From the NCBI GenBank assembly GCA_900769665.1, contig CAAGHL010000060.1, positions 1 to 64,000 of the forward strand: DNA of 64,000 nucleotides. The letters are read 5' to 3'. Positions 1 to 7,846 of this stretch are shown here, piece after piece (the first letter of the stretch is position 1; each line of letters begins with the position of its first letter). The position numbers and the translations under genes were made by a program. This stretch comes from Clostridia bacterium. GTDB lineage: Bacteria; Bacillota; Clostridia; Christensenellales; CAG-314. The notes beneath the pieces are model-generated. The model ran no database searches. It saw only the letters and a program-made list of their open reading frames with translations, and was not told the origin of the DNA.

Positions 1-48
1 ACGATTAGAGTTAGAGCCATAAGTAATCTAAGGCAATAAGCTAATAGT

Positions 49-129
49 GGTCAAGCCTCGGCTTGGGGCGAGATAATTAAAGGCAAACGACCGAACTCGT
101 ACTGGATGTACGCAAGCCGAGGCTTGACC
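49..129. repeat. 81-nt inverted repeat with self-complementary arms
   Basis: GGTCAAGCCTCGGCTTG (49-65) is matched by its exact reverse complement at 113-129, giving a 17-bp perfect inverted repeat around 47 nt. Each arm is itself nearly palindromic (CAAGCC-2 nt-GGCTTG), so the element can fold as one long hairpin or as two small ones. The region 1-349 holds no gene I can support. It also contains a copy of the dispersed TACGTA element at 205-210. No T run follows the repeat, so I do not call it a terminator. Confidence 0.7.
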
Positions 130-349
130 TTTAAGAGTTTATTAACCATTACTCGTCGACGTTAGGTCGCGCGCTAAAATTATTAGTGATAGCTAAATTA
201 ACCCTACGTATCAATTTTTTTGTAGAAATCAATTCTTTTTGTAGTATTCTATGATTTAATTATATCGTGTTTGCGCAAAGTCTGTCGTTGCTCTGTACGT
301 GTAGATAGGTTAGGTTGTTGCGACGTGCTTATCACGTGCCGTACGTACA

Positions 350-1180
350 TCACTTGTGTTTTCGTCTGTAATACGACGGGGCGTGGCCGAATGTTTTGCG
401 GAAGACTTTACCGAAGTAGTTGTAGTCGTGTACGCCTACTTTGTCGGCGATGTCCGTCAGCGGTTCGTCGGTGTTTTCGATTAGCTCTCGTGCGCCAAGC
501 ATGCGTTGCGCCGTGACGTATTTCTTGGGTGGCATGCCCGTAGCCTTGACCACGGCGGTGTAAATTTGCTTCTCCGACATACAAAACACTTCGCACAGCT
601 CGTCGGAGCCTAGCGGTTTGTCTAGGTTTGCCTTGACGTAGGGCGCAATGGTGTTTTCAAATACGTTATGTTTGACGGTGATCAGGTTTTTGTTTACGGC
701 GTACTCGAATATGGCAAGGGTCAATTCCTTTACGGCTTCAAACTTTTGCTCCGAAAACCTCGTTGTCTTGAAGTAAAAGTTGCGCATTTCCTTTTCATTA
801 AGTCCGTACTCGGCGCAGTACTTTCCAATGGTTGCCAGCGACTGCTTTTCGGTGCGTGTGTCGCGCATCGGTCCTATGACAATATATCCGTAAATTATCT
901 TGCCGCGTTGCAACTTTATTACCGTTTCCTTCATGCCGAAGTGGCATGTGTAGTGCATGCTGTTGCCGTCGGCTTGTTTCACTTTTTGCATGGCGCAACT
1001 GTCGGAGTTTCGGCAACGGTCGGCGTAGTGGCACTTGACCATTTGGCAAAACTTGTTGCCCGGCTCGGTGCAAGCGTAGGTGCCTTCAAAGTTTTCGTCG
1101 TACAGTTGCACGGAAGCTTTTGCAAGGTAGCCTAGGTGCGTCAAGAGTTTTTTGATAAGTTGTAGGTCGAAGTTAAGCAT
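350..1180 (-). CDS. AraC-family regulator with PocR-type sensory domain
   Basis: A 276-residue transcription factor. The N-terminal half carries a cysteine-rich PocR-like ligand domain (about residues 30-120, with CHYADRC, a following CAMQK and a YTCHFGM stretch), a family that often senses small metabolites. The C-terminal 100 residues form two AraC helix-turn-helix motifs (SDELCEVFCMSEKQIYTAV and PLTDIADKVGVHDYNYFGKVFRKTFGHAPSYYRR). It is divergent from the GH20/GH112/ABC operon and so is the likely local regulator (inference). I chose the ATG at 1180 rather than an upstream ATG at 1234. A consensus promoter (TTGAGT-17-TATACT) places the transcription start exactly at this ATG, so the mRNA appears leaderless, and neither ATG has a good Shine-Dalgarno. 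Confidence 0.85.
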   Translation of the reverse strand: MLNFDLQLIKKLLTHLGYLAKASVQLYDENFEGTYACTEPGNKFCQMVKCHYADRCRNSDSCAMQKVKQADGNSMHYTCHFGMKETVIKLQRGKIIYGYIVIGPMRDTRTEKQSLATIGKYCAEYGLNEKEMRNFYFKTTRFSEQKFEAVKELTLAIFEYAVNKNLITVKHNVFENTIAPYVKANLDKPLGSDELCEVFCMSEKQIYTAVVKATGMPPKKYVTAQRMLGARELIENTDEPLTDIADKVGVHDYNYFGKVFRKTFGHAPSYYRRKHK

Positions 1181-1186
1181 GTTTCG

Positions 1187-1215
1187 AGTATAGCACGTTT
1201 GGCGTAAAAACTCAA
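1187..1215 (-). promoter_or_regulatory. Promoter of the PocR/AraC regulator gene
   Basis: On the minus strand a -35 TTGAGT (1215-1210) and a -10 TATACT (1192-1187) are separated by exactly 17 nt. The expected start nucleotide is at 1180, the A of the regulator's ATG, which implies a leaderless transcript. Confidence 0.7.
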
Positions 1216-1311
1216 CAAAATAAACAAAAGACATAACAAACTTGCTTTATTTGGCGAAAAATTACCTATTTTTTGTCGATTTTGCTACTATAAACACCGT
1301 CGTGCAAGTGA

Positions 1312-1421
1312 TATAATGTATATGTAAGCCGAAAGTGTCACCGCGGTTGCCGATTTTGGTGCGGTTAAGTAACTTTCGCTTATGCTATCGTGCCTTTTCG
1401 ATGCAACGGGCGTCGAAAAGG
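1312..1421 (+). promoter_or_regulatory. Start region and structured leader of the glycan operon
   Basis: A TATAAT -10 hexamer lies at 1312-1317. No good -35 is visible, as expected for an activator-dependent promoter next to an AraC gene. The leader can form two hairpins. One is an interrupted stem CGAAAGT...ACTTTCG near 1332-1380 with an inner ACCGC/GCGGT. The other is a perfect 9-bp stem CCTTTTCGA (1393-1401) with TCGAAAAGG (1413-1421). The second ends about 20 nt before the ribosome binding site of the first enzyme. Confidence 0.5.
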
Positions 1422-1448
1422 GACGTTTTGAAATTTGAGGAAGAGAAA

Positions 1449-3041
1449 ATGACGAAAAAAAAATTCGGAGCACTTGTGTGCTGTGCAAGCAACGGCGTGA
1501 TGAAACCGTCAGTGGTAAAAAAGCTTGTCGATATATTGGAGAAAATCGGCTACAATTTGTTGGAGTTGTGTATCGACGACTTGTACCAAATCGACGGCGA
1601 ACCCTTCTTCGGTTACATGCGCGGCGGATACACTCACGACGAAATCAAGGATATGGACGCATATGCGCAGGCACACGGCGTGGAGTTGGTGCCGTGCATA
1701 CAAACGCTGTCCCACTTGGACAATTTGGTCAAGTTGCCCGTGTACGCCGACATTGTCGACATAGACAACATTTTGCTTGTGGACGAACCGAAAACATACG
1801 AGCTGATAGACAAAATGTTTGCTTCCCTCGCGGCTGACTTCACTACGCGCAACGTCAACATCGGTTTCGACGAGGCGCAACACGTAGGTTTGGGCAAGTA
1901 TTTGGACAAGCACGGATACGTCGACCGCCACAAATTATTGCTCCGACATCTAAACAAGGTTGTGGAAATCGCCGCAAAATACGGCTTTAAGGTGCACATG
2001 TGGAGCGATATGTTTTACCGCCTGTCCAACCACGGCGAGTACAGCGTGTCAAACCCCGTTTTGCCGCAAGACGTAATCGACAACGTGCCCGACGTTGAGT
2101 TGTGTTACTGGGACTACTACAACACCGACGAAAAAATGTACGACGTAATGATGACTTCGCACGAGCGGTTCGGTAAGCCTCTGTGGTTTACTTGCGCCGC
2201 TTGGACGAGCCAAGGCTTTGCTCCGCTCAATCACTATGCACTAAAAACCATTGCCCCCGCAATGAAGCAAGTCGCCAAGCACGGCATAAACAACGTTTTG
2301 GTTGCACTGTGGGGCGACAATGGACATGATTGCAGTTACTTTGCCGCTTTGCCCGTGTTGTATGCCGCCAAGCAATACGCCGAAGGAAACTTTGACGAGA
2401 ATGCGATTAGACAAGGCTTTGACAAACTGTTTGGCGTAAGTTACGATGACTTTATGTTGCTGGACGCACCCAACGTGACGGCTGACAACGCTGACTATTC
2501 CAAACCGTATAGCAGTTGCAAGGCGTTGCTGTTCAACGACCCGTTTTTGGGTTGGAAGGACAGCGCAATAGTGAACACGTCGTTGCCCGATTACCTACAT
2601 ATCGCCGAGAAGCTTACTTCGGCAGGTGAGCGCAACAAGCAATACAAATACCTGTTTGACAATATGGCGGCACTATGCAATATGCTTGCGCTTAAAGCGA
2701 CGCTTGGAGTGGATACTCGCAGAGCATATCGAGAAAACGACCATAAAGAATTGTTGAAACTGCAAAAGAGGTACATAGAAACTGCAAAAACGGTACATAA
2801 CTTCAAACGTGCCTTGCAAAAGGTGTGGTTTGCCGACAACAAACCATTCGGGTGGGAAATACACGAAATCCGCCTCGGAGGTTTGGCTTCGCGCTTGGAA
2901 GACTGCGCCGCACGCATACAAGATTACCTGCAAGGAAAAGTGAACGACATTCCCGAACTAGACATCGATGTGTTGCCGTACGGAGCAAACAACTTGGATT
3001 GCAACGTGTACAAAGCGCTTGTAAGCGTATCGCAATTGTGA
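1449..3041 (+). CDS. GH20-like beta-N-acetylhexosaminidase, cytoplasmic
   Basis: This 530-residue protein has a TIM-barrel pattern typical of GH20. Seen features are LLELCIDDLYQIDGEPFFGY near the N-terminus, a VPCIQTLSHLD strand, and the catalytic acidic pair in GFDEAQ (D141/E142), followed by HMWSDMF. In GH20 the Asp orients the substrate acetamido group and the Glu is the acid/base. There is no signal peptide, so it should act on imported oligosaccharides, removing terminal GlcNAc or GalNAc. The start was chosen at the ATG preceded by GAGGAAGAG; an upstream in-frame ATG at 1335 lacks a ribosome site. It is first in the operon, 133 nt upstream of the GH112 phosphorylase. Exact substrate is not determinable here. 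Confidence 0.8.
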   Translation: MTKKKFGALVCCASNGVMKPSVVKKLVDILEKIGYNLLELCIDDLYQIDGEPFFGYMRGGYTHDEIKDMDAYAQAHGVELVPCIQTLSHLDNLVKLPVYADIVDIDNILLVDEPKTYELIDKMFASLAADFTTRNVNIGFDEAQHVGLGKYLDKHGYVDRHKLLLRHLNKVVEIAAKYGFKVHMWSDMFYRLSNHGEYSVSNPVLPQDVIDNVPDVELCYWDYYNTDEKMYDVMMTSHERFGKPLWFTCAAWTSQGFAPLNHYALKTIAPAMKQVAKHGINNVLVALWGDNGHDCSYFAALPVLYAAKQYAEGNFDENAIRQGFDKLFGVSYDDFMLLDAPNVTADNADYSKPYSSCKALLFNDPFLGWKDSAIVNTSLPDYLHIAEKLTSAGERNKQYKYLFDNMAALCNMLALKATLGVDTRRAYRENDHKELLKLQKRYIETAKTVHNFKRALQKVWFADNKPFGWEIHEIRLGGLASRLEDCAARIQDYLQGKVNDIPELDIDVLPYGANNLDCNVYKALVSVSQL

Positions 3042-3053
3042 TGAAACGCAAGC

Positions 3054-3078
3054 TTTGCGATTTTGCATATGTCGCAAA
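3054..3078 (+). other. Small hairpin between GH20 and GH112 genes
   Basis: TTTGCGA (3054-3060) pairs perfectly with TCGCAAA (3072-3078) over an 11-nt loop. No T run follows, so it is more likely an mRNA processing or stability element than a terminator. Confidence 0.35.
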
Positions 3079-3174
3079 AATCTTTGCAACACGATGAGAA
3101 AATCGCCACTTGATTTGCCGTTGTAACCTGTGCAAAACGACTAGCCGCAACGGAGTAAAACCAAAGGAAAGTAT

Positions 3175-5334
3175 ATGAGTAAAGGAAGAGTTACGATACC
3201 TACCGACGAAAGTTTTGTCGATGGTACAAAGAGAATTGCCGAGCTGTGGGGTGCCGACGCCGTGCGCGACTGTGACGGGACTCGCCTGCCGAGTAACGCC
3301 GCCGAGCTTGCCGAAAAGGTGTACAACACATACTTTATCGTACGTGGCGACAACGAGTGGGGACGCGCGCATCCCGAGGAAGCGCATCGCACCTTTTTGC
3401 TGTCCGAGCGAGTGACGGCTTTTGAACATAGTTTTGTAATCGACCCCATGGAAGACTACTTCGCCGACCAAATTTGCCCCGATAGGGAGCAGGTAAAACG
3501 TTGGCAAGTGTACGACCGCACGACGGGCAAATTGCACGCCGATTGGGAGTTGAACGACGACGGCACTGTGACGGTAAACAATGCAACGTTGTATCACGAG
3601 TACACGCTGACTTTTATGGCGCGGCTTACTTGGCACCCCGTGCAAATATACAACTACCTTACCAACAATTGGACGTGCGAAAAGCAACTGATGTACGACC
3701 CGTCCTACCCCTGCACAAAAAAGTATATCGAAAGTTTTATGCAAGCTTGGTGTGACGCTCATCCCGAAACAAACGTGGTGCGTTTTACTACGTTTTTGTA
3801 CCAGTTTACGCTGATATTCAACAAGCACGGCAAGGAGAAATACGTCGATTGGTTTGGCTACACGTTGGCGGCTTCGCCCGTGTTGCTTGACGAATTTGCG
3901 GCGGAATACGGCTATGAGCTGACCGCCGAAGACATTGTGGACGGCGGTTGCTACAACAATCCGTTTCGTGTGCCTAGCAAAAAGTTTCCGGATTACATGG
4001 ATTTTGTGTGTCGCAGAGTTAGCCAAACGGTGCGCCGACTGACGAACATTGCCCACGCAAACGGCAAGGAAGCGATGATGTTTCTCGGCGACGACTGGAT
4101 CGGTGCGGAACCATACGGAAAGTACTTTGCGGAAATGAACCTCGACGCTGTTGTCGGTAGTATCGGCGGCGGCGTTACCGAGCGCATGTTGGCGGAAATT
4201 CCGTCGGTCAAGTACCGCGAGGGGCGTTTCCTGCCGTACTTCTTCCCCGATACGTTTTTTGACGGAAACGAGGACGGCGCGATTGCCGACCTCAACAAGA
4301 ATTGGAACACGGCACGCCGAGCGATGTTGCGTTGTCCGTTGGACAGGATGGGTTTCGGCGGTTACTTGTCGCTTGCGGCAAAGTTTCCCAAGTTTGTGGC
4401 TCGGGTTGCCGAGGTGTGCGACGAGTTTCGTGCTATTTGCGATGCCGCCGAAAAGCAAAAACCATTTGCGGCGCTTACGGTGGCTGTTCTCAACTGTTGG
4501 GGTGCGTTGCGTAGTTGGCAAAGTCACATGGTAGCGCACGAGTTGTGGTATCAGCAAATTTACTCCTACCAAGGCGTGTTGGAAAGCTTGTCCGGACAGG
4601 CGGTAAACGTCAAGTTTATTTCCTTCGACGACGTTCGTGACGGCATTGCCGATGACATCGATGTGATTGTCAACGTCGGTGCGGAAAACACCGCATACAG
4701 CGGCGGCAATGAGTGGGACGACCCCGTTGTGGCGGAAACAATCCGCAAATGGGTTGCCGACGGACACGGCTTTGTAGGTATAGGCGAGCCGACTGCATAT
4801 CAAAAGGACGGACGTTGCTTTGTGCTTGCCGACGTGCTTGGCGTGGACAAGGAAAAAGGTTTTACGCTTAGCGAGGACAAGTACAATATCCAACCGCACG
4901 CAAGCTTTATTACCGAGGACGTTGTCGGCGAAATCGACTACGGCGAGGACACCAAAAACATCTATGCGCTTGCCAAAACCACCGTTGTGGACATCTCGTT
5001 GTCCAAGCGTTTTGTGCGTAACGTAAACATCGGCGAGGTAAAAATCGCCACAAACGACTACGGCAAGGGGCGCGGCGTGTATATTGCAGGCTTGCCATAC
5101 AGTGCGCAAAACGCAAGGTTGCTGTACCGTGCGTTGTACTTCGCCGCACACAAGGAAGCGGACATGTACCGTGCGTTCAGCACCAATCCGCTTACGGAGT
5201 GCACCTACTACCCCAGTAGCGGCAAATACGCCGTTGTCAACAATTCCGACAGCGACCAAACGACGACGTTCTACGACGTTGACGGCACAAGCAAGCAACT
5301 TGTAGTGCCTGCGGCAAGTATACTGTGGTTGTGA
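3175..5334 (+). CDS. lnpA: GH112 galacto-N-biose/lacto-N-biose phosphorylase
   Basis: At 719 residues the length matches the family. The enzyme phosphorolyses beta-1,3-galactosyl-N-acetylhexosamines (galacto-N-biose from mucin, lacto-N-biose from milk or host glycans) to galactose-1-phosphate and GalNAc or GlcNAc in the cytoplasm. The N-terminus shows the family's FVDGTKRIAELWGADAVRDCDGT region. The TIM-barrel motif MFLGDDWIGAEPYGKYF (around residues 303-319, with D306/D307) corresponds to the catalytic loop. It is followed by DAVVGSIGGGVTERML and the C-terminal beta-rich domain. RBS AAGGAAAG precedes the ATG. The neighbouring GH20 and ABC genes fit a host-glycan disaccharide pathway. The further pathway enzymes (hexosamine kinase, galT, galE) are not in this window. 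Confidence 0.92.
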   Translation: MSKGRVTIPTDESFVDGTKRIAELWGADAVRDCDGTRLPSNAAELAEKVYNTYFIVRGDNEWGRAHPEEAHRTFLLSERVTAFEHSFVIDPMEDYFADQICPDREQVKRWQVYDRTTGKLHADWELNDDGTVTVNNATLYHEYTLTFMARLTWHPVQIYNYLTNNWTCEKQLMYDPSYPCTKKYIESFMQAWCDAHPETNVVRFTTFLYQFTLIFNKHGKEKYVDWFGYTLAASPVLLDEFAAEYGYELTAEDIVDGGCYNNPFRVPSKKFPDYMDFVCRRVSQTVRRLTNIAHANGKEAMMFLGDDWIGAEPYGKYFAEMNLDAVVGSIGGGVTERMLAEIPSVKYREGRFLPYFFPDTFFDGNEDGAIADLNKNWNTARRAMLRCPLDRMGFGGYLSLAAKFPKFVARVAEVCDEFRAICDAAEKQKPFAALTVAVLNCWGALRSWQSHMVAHELWYQQIYSYQGVLESLSGQAVNVKFISFDDVRDGIADDIDVIVNVGAENTAYSGGNEWDDPVVAETIRKWVADGHGFVGIGEPTAYQKDGRCFVLADVLGVDKEKGFTLSEDKYNIQPHASFITEDVVGEIDYGEDTKNIYALAKTTVVDISLSKRFVRNVNIGEVKIATNDYGKGRGVYIAGLPYSAQNARLLYRALYFAAHKEADMYRAFSTNPLTECTYYPSSGKYAVVNNSDSDQTTTFYDVDGTSKQLVVPAASILWL

Positions 5335-5445
5335 CGCACGATGCACTAATGTCGCACTTTATATTGTTAAATATGCAAAAGAGATACGCACAAAGACATT
5401 TGGTGGTACAAATTGTCTTTGTGTTACGCAATGGAGGTTTGTAAG

Positions 5446-6378
5446 TTGAAACGGAATAACGTCGACAACCCGAAACGCAAAAAGATATTTCGCAGACGAT
5501 TTTTCATCTTCTGCTTTTTGGCGTTTCCCGTTGTAAACTTCCTTATATTTTACGTGTACGTCAACTTCGACGCCTTCTTCATGGCGTTTCAACGTCCCGT
5601 CACGGGGCAAGGTTTCGGCGCGACGGAGTGGAGCTTGGACAACTTCAAGACGATATTCAAACTGCTGAGTTTTTCCGAAGAGGGCGTGCTGTGGCAAGCG
5701 TTCCTCAACACGGTGCTGTTTTTCCTAGCAGGCATGCTTGTCGGACTTCCGCTGTCCATACTGATGAGCTATTTTATATACAAAAAGATAAAAGGCTACA
5801 AGCTGTTTCGGTTCGTCACCTATTTGCCCAACATCATTACCAGCTCCGCACTGGTGATATTGTTCAAAAACGCCGTCGGTCCGGGCGGTCCGATAGACGC
5901 GATAATCACCAATCTCGGCGGCGAATACATCGATCCGCTAACCGTCAACGAAACGTCAATTTGGATGATAATTTTTTACTCCGTCAGTTTCGGTTTCGGC
6001 ACAAACCTGATTGTGCTAAACGGCGCAATGAACGGCATAAATCAGGAAATGTTGGAAGCGGCAGAGATAGACGGTTGCAACTGGTTTAAGGAATTGATCT
6101 ACATAATCATCCCCTCAGTGTGGCCTACGATAAGCACCATTGTGGTATTGGCAACGGCAGGTTTTCTCGGCGCAACGGGACCGATACTTGCGTTTACCAA
6201 GGGTACAAACGGCACAATGACGTTGGCGTTTTACATCTACCAACTTGTCAGTGGCGTAGGCAACGGCGGACAGCAAGACGTTTACCTTGCCTCGGCAATC
6301 GGCGTAATCATGACGTTGATTTCCTTCCCGTTGGCGCTGTTGGTGCGCAAGCTTGTGTACGGCAAGGAGGAGGCGTAG
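5446..6378 (+). CDS. Sugar ABC transporter permease (UgpA/LacF type)
   Basis: An inner-membrane permease of about 310 residues for a carbohydrate-uptake-1 ABC transporter. Six hydrophobic segments are visible, starting with FFIFCFLAFPVVNFLIFYVYV. The coupling EAA-like loop is MLEAAEIDGCNWFKELIYIIIPSVWP. I chose a TTG start at 5446 because GGAGG sits 8 nt upstream (5433-5437), whereas ATGs at 5413 and 5431 have no ribosome site; indeed the 5431 ATG overlaps the GGAGG. It ends two bases before the second permease. No ATPase gene lies nearby, so a shared MsmK-type ATPase elsewhere is likely (inference). Confidence 0.88.
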   Translation: MKRNNVDNPKRKKIFRRRFFIFCFLAFPVVNFLIFYVYVNFDAFFMAFQRPVTGQGFGATEWSLDNFKTIFKLLSFSEEGVLWQAFLNTVLFFLAGMLVGLPLSILMSYFIYKKIKGYKLFRFVTYLPNIITSSALVILFKNAVGPGGPIDAIITNLGGEYIDPLTVNETSIWMIIFYSVSFGFGTNLIVLNGAMNGINQEMLEAAEIDGCNWFKELIYIIIPSVWPTISTIVVLATAGFLGATGPILAFTKGTNGTMTLAFYIYQLVSGVGNGGQQDVYLASAIGVIMTLISFPLALLVRKLVYGKEEA

Positions 6379-6379
6379 T

Positions 6380-7279
6380 ATGCTAAACTCAAACGCAACG
6401 TTGTCTAAACGTAAAAAGTCCGTTTCGCGCAATGTGGTGTTTACAATTGCGTTTGTACTGCTGATGTTGTACGTGGTGTACGTGTTGTTTTTCTTCGTGT
6501 TTGCATTTGTGTGCGCCACCAAGACGGACAATAGCCGGTACACGCAGGACAAAATCAACGACAAACTGTTCAGTTTCGGCGGCGGATTCAACCTCAAAAA
6601 CTTTGTCACCGCCTTCGACCAGTTGGAAACGGTCGTGCAAGGTTGCTCCTTTGGCAACATGCTGTGGAACTCCGTTTGGCGTACCGTCACAAGCTCGGTG
6701 CTGTCCATCATGGCAAGCAGCATGGTGTGCTACATTTTGGTGTTTTACCGCAGCAAAATGACCAAGTTTATCTACAACCTCGGCTTGTTTGTGTCGGTGT
6801 TGCCCGTGTACGGCTCGGCAGGATCCTCCTACCGATTGATGTACAACTTGGGACTAATCAACAATCCGCTCAACATGTTTTTGAGCGTTACGTTGTACGG
6901 CGGATACTTCTTCTATATGTATGCGTTCTTCAAGTCGCTCAGTTGGGACTACGCCGAGGCGGCGTTTGTGGACGGCGCAGGACACTTTACCGTGTTTTTC
7001 AAGGTCATGTTTCCCATGGCGCTCCCGAGTGTGTCGGCGTTGTTTATTATGTCCTTTATCGCCGGATGGAACGACTACGAAAGCACGCTACTCCACATGA
7101 ACAAGTACCCCAACCTTGCCTACGGCGTGTACGCATTCAGCGAAAACCAAAAGTACGTAGCCAACATGCCCGGGCTATTTGCCGGCGTATTGATTACGCT
7201 AATACCCGTCCTAATACTGTTTCTAATCTTCCAAAATACTATTATGGAGAGGGTGCACCTAGGCGGATTGAAAGGGTAA
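6380..7279 (+). CDS. Sugar ABC transporter permease (UgpE/MalG type)
   Basis: A 299-residue second permease with an N-terminal transmembrane helix (VVFTIAFVLLMLYVVYVLFFFVFAF), further hydrophobic segments and the EAA loop DYAEAAFVDGAGHFTVFFKVMFPMALP, which contacts the ATPase. The start ATG at 6380 follows the previous stop by one base and has an AAGGAGGAGG ribosome site inside the end of the upstream gene, so the two permeases are translationally coupled. It pairs with the binding lipoprotein at 7847 to form one importer. Confidence 0.9.
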   Translation: MLNSNATLSKRKKSVSRNVVFTIAFVLLMLYVVYVLFFFVFAFVCATKTDNSRYTQDKINDKLFSFGGGFNLKNFVTAFDQLETVVQGCSFGNMLWNSVWRTVTSSVLSIMASSMVCYILVFYRSKMTKFIYNLGLFVSVLPVYGSAGSSYRLMYNLGLINNPLNMFLSVTLYGGYFFYMYAFFKSLSWDYAEAAFVDGAGHFTVFFKVMFPMALPSVSALFIMSFIAGWNDYESTLLHMNKYPNLAYGVYAFSENQKYVANMPGLFAGVLITLIPVLILFLIFQNTIMERVHLGGLKG

Positions 7280-7846
7280 GCTTGTGAGGTGTGATGTGGG
7301 ACAACGGCGTATATTCGCACATCTTGCGGCTACGCTTGCCCGACCCACTCGTCATGTACGCTTTAGTACATTAGGCGAGCATGTCGGGCAACTGTTGCCA
7401 CAATCTGCACAAATCTCCGCCGTTGCTTTGCAGTAAGGCTAAGGATGTTTATTAAGATGTTTGCAATTCTAAGTTGACGATAGGTTTCCAGCCTTATTTT
7501 GCAGTAAGTCTAAGGTGAGGTAGTGCAACGTTATCTATCAATATCAAGTGGCACTAATTGTATCAACTTGCAACAAGCTTGATGGTGTAAGTTTAAGAAT
7601 ATGTCATCCCGAGGCACCATGTTGTTACTAGTTTTTTTGTGACAACAACCCCGTAGACGTGCACGTTAGGTGCCGTGGGGATCTCGCGGAAGCGCCCTTG
7701 TGAATAAGGTTGTTCCATGTCGGAGTATTCAATTATTGCAAATTCGGCTAGTTTTTAAGTTGGCTGTCGTATGTAATCAAAAATCACATACGTATTGAAA
7801 AATTCGTGACCAAACAAAGTATTCTTGCTTTTTAGGAGGACTTAAT
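7280..7846 (+). other. 567-nt gap between permease and binding-protein genes
   Basis: No gene is supported here. It contains: a long hairpin TTGCCCGAC (7336-7344) / GTCGGGCAA (7383-7391) with inner stems CTCG/CGAG and ATGTAC/GTACAT; a direct repeat TTTGCAGTAAGNCTAAGG at 7427-7444 and 7498-7515; a REP-like segment beginning TGTCATCCCGAGGCACC (7602-7618) with GGTGCC at 7669-7674 and GGGGATCTC after it; and a TACGTA element at 7789-7794. The long hairpin could protect the upstream mRNA or cause partial termination, allowing different amounts of binding protein and permease (inference). Confidence 0.5.

Noticed and set aside
2803..5346. An 847-residue open frame on the minus strand opposite the GH112 gene
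   Set aside because: It is a codon-bias shadow: the plus frame encodes a full GH112 protein, while the minus translation is rich in His, Arg and Val without recognisable motifs or a ribosome site.
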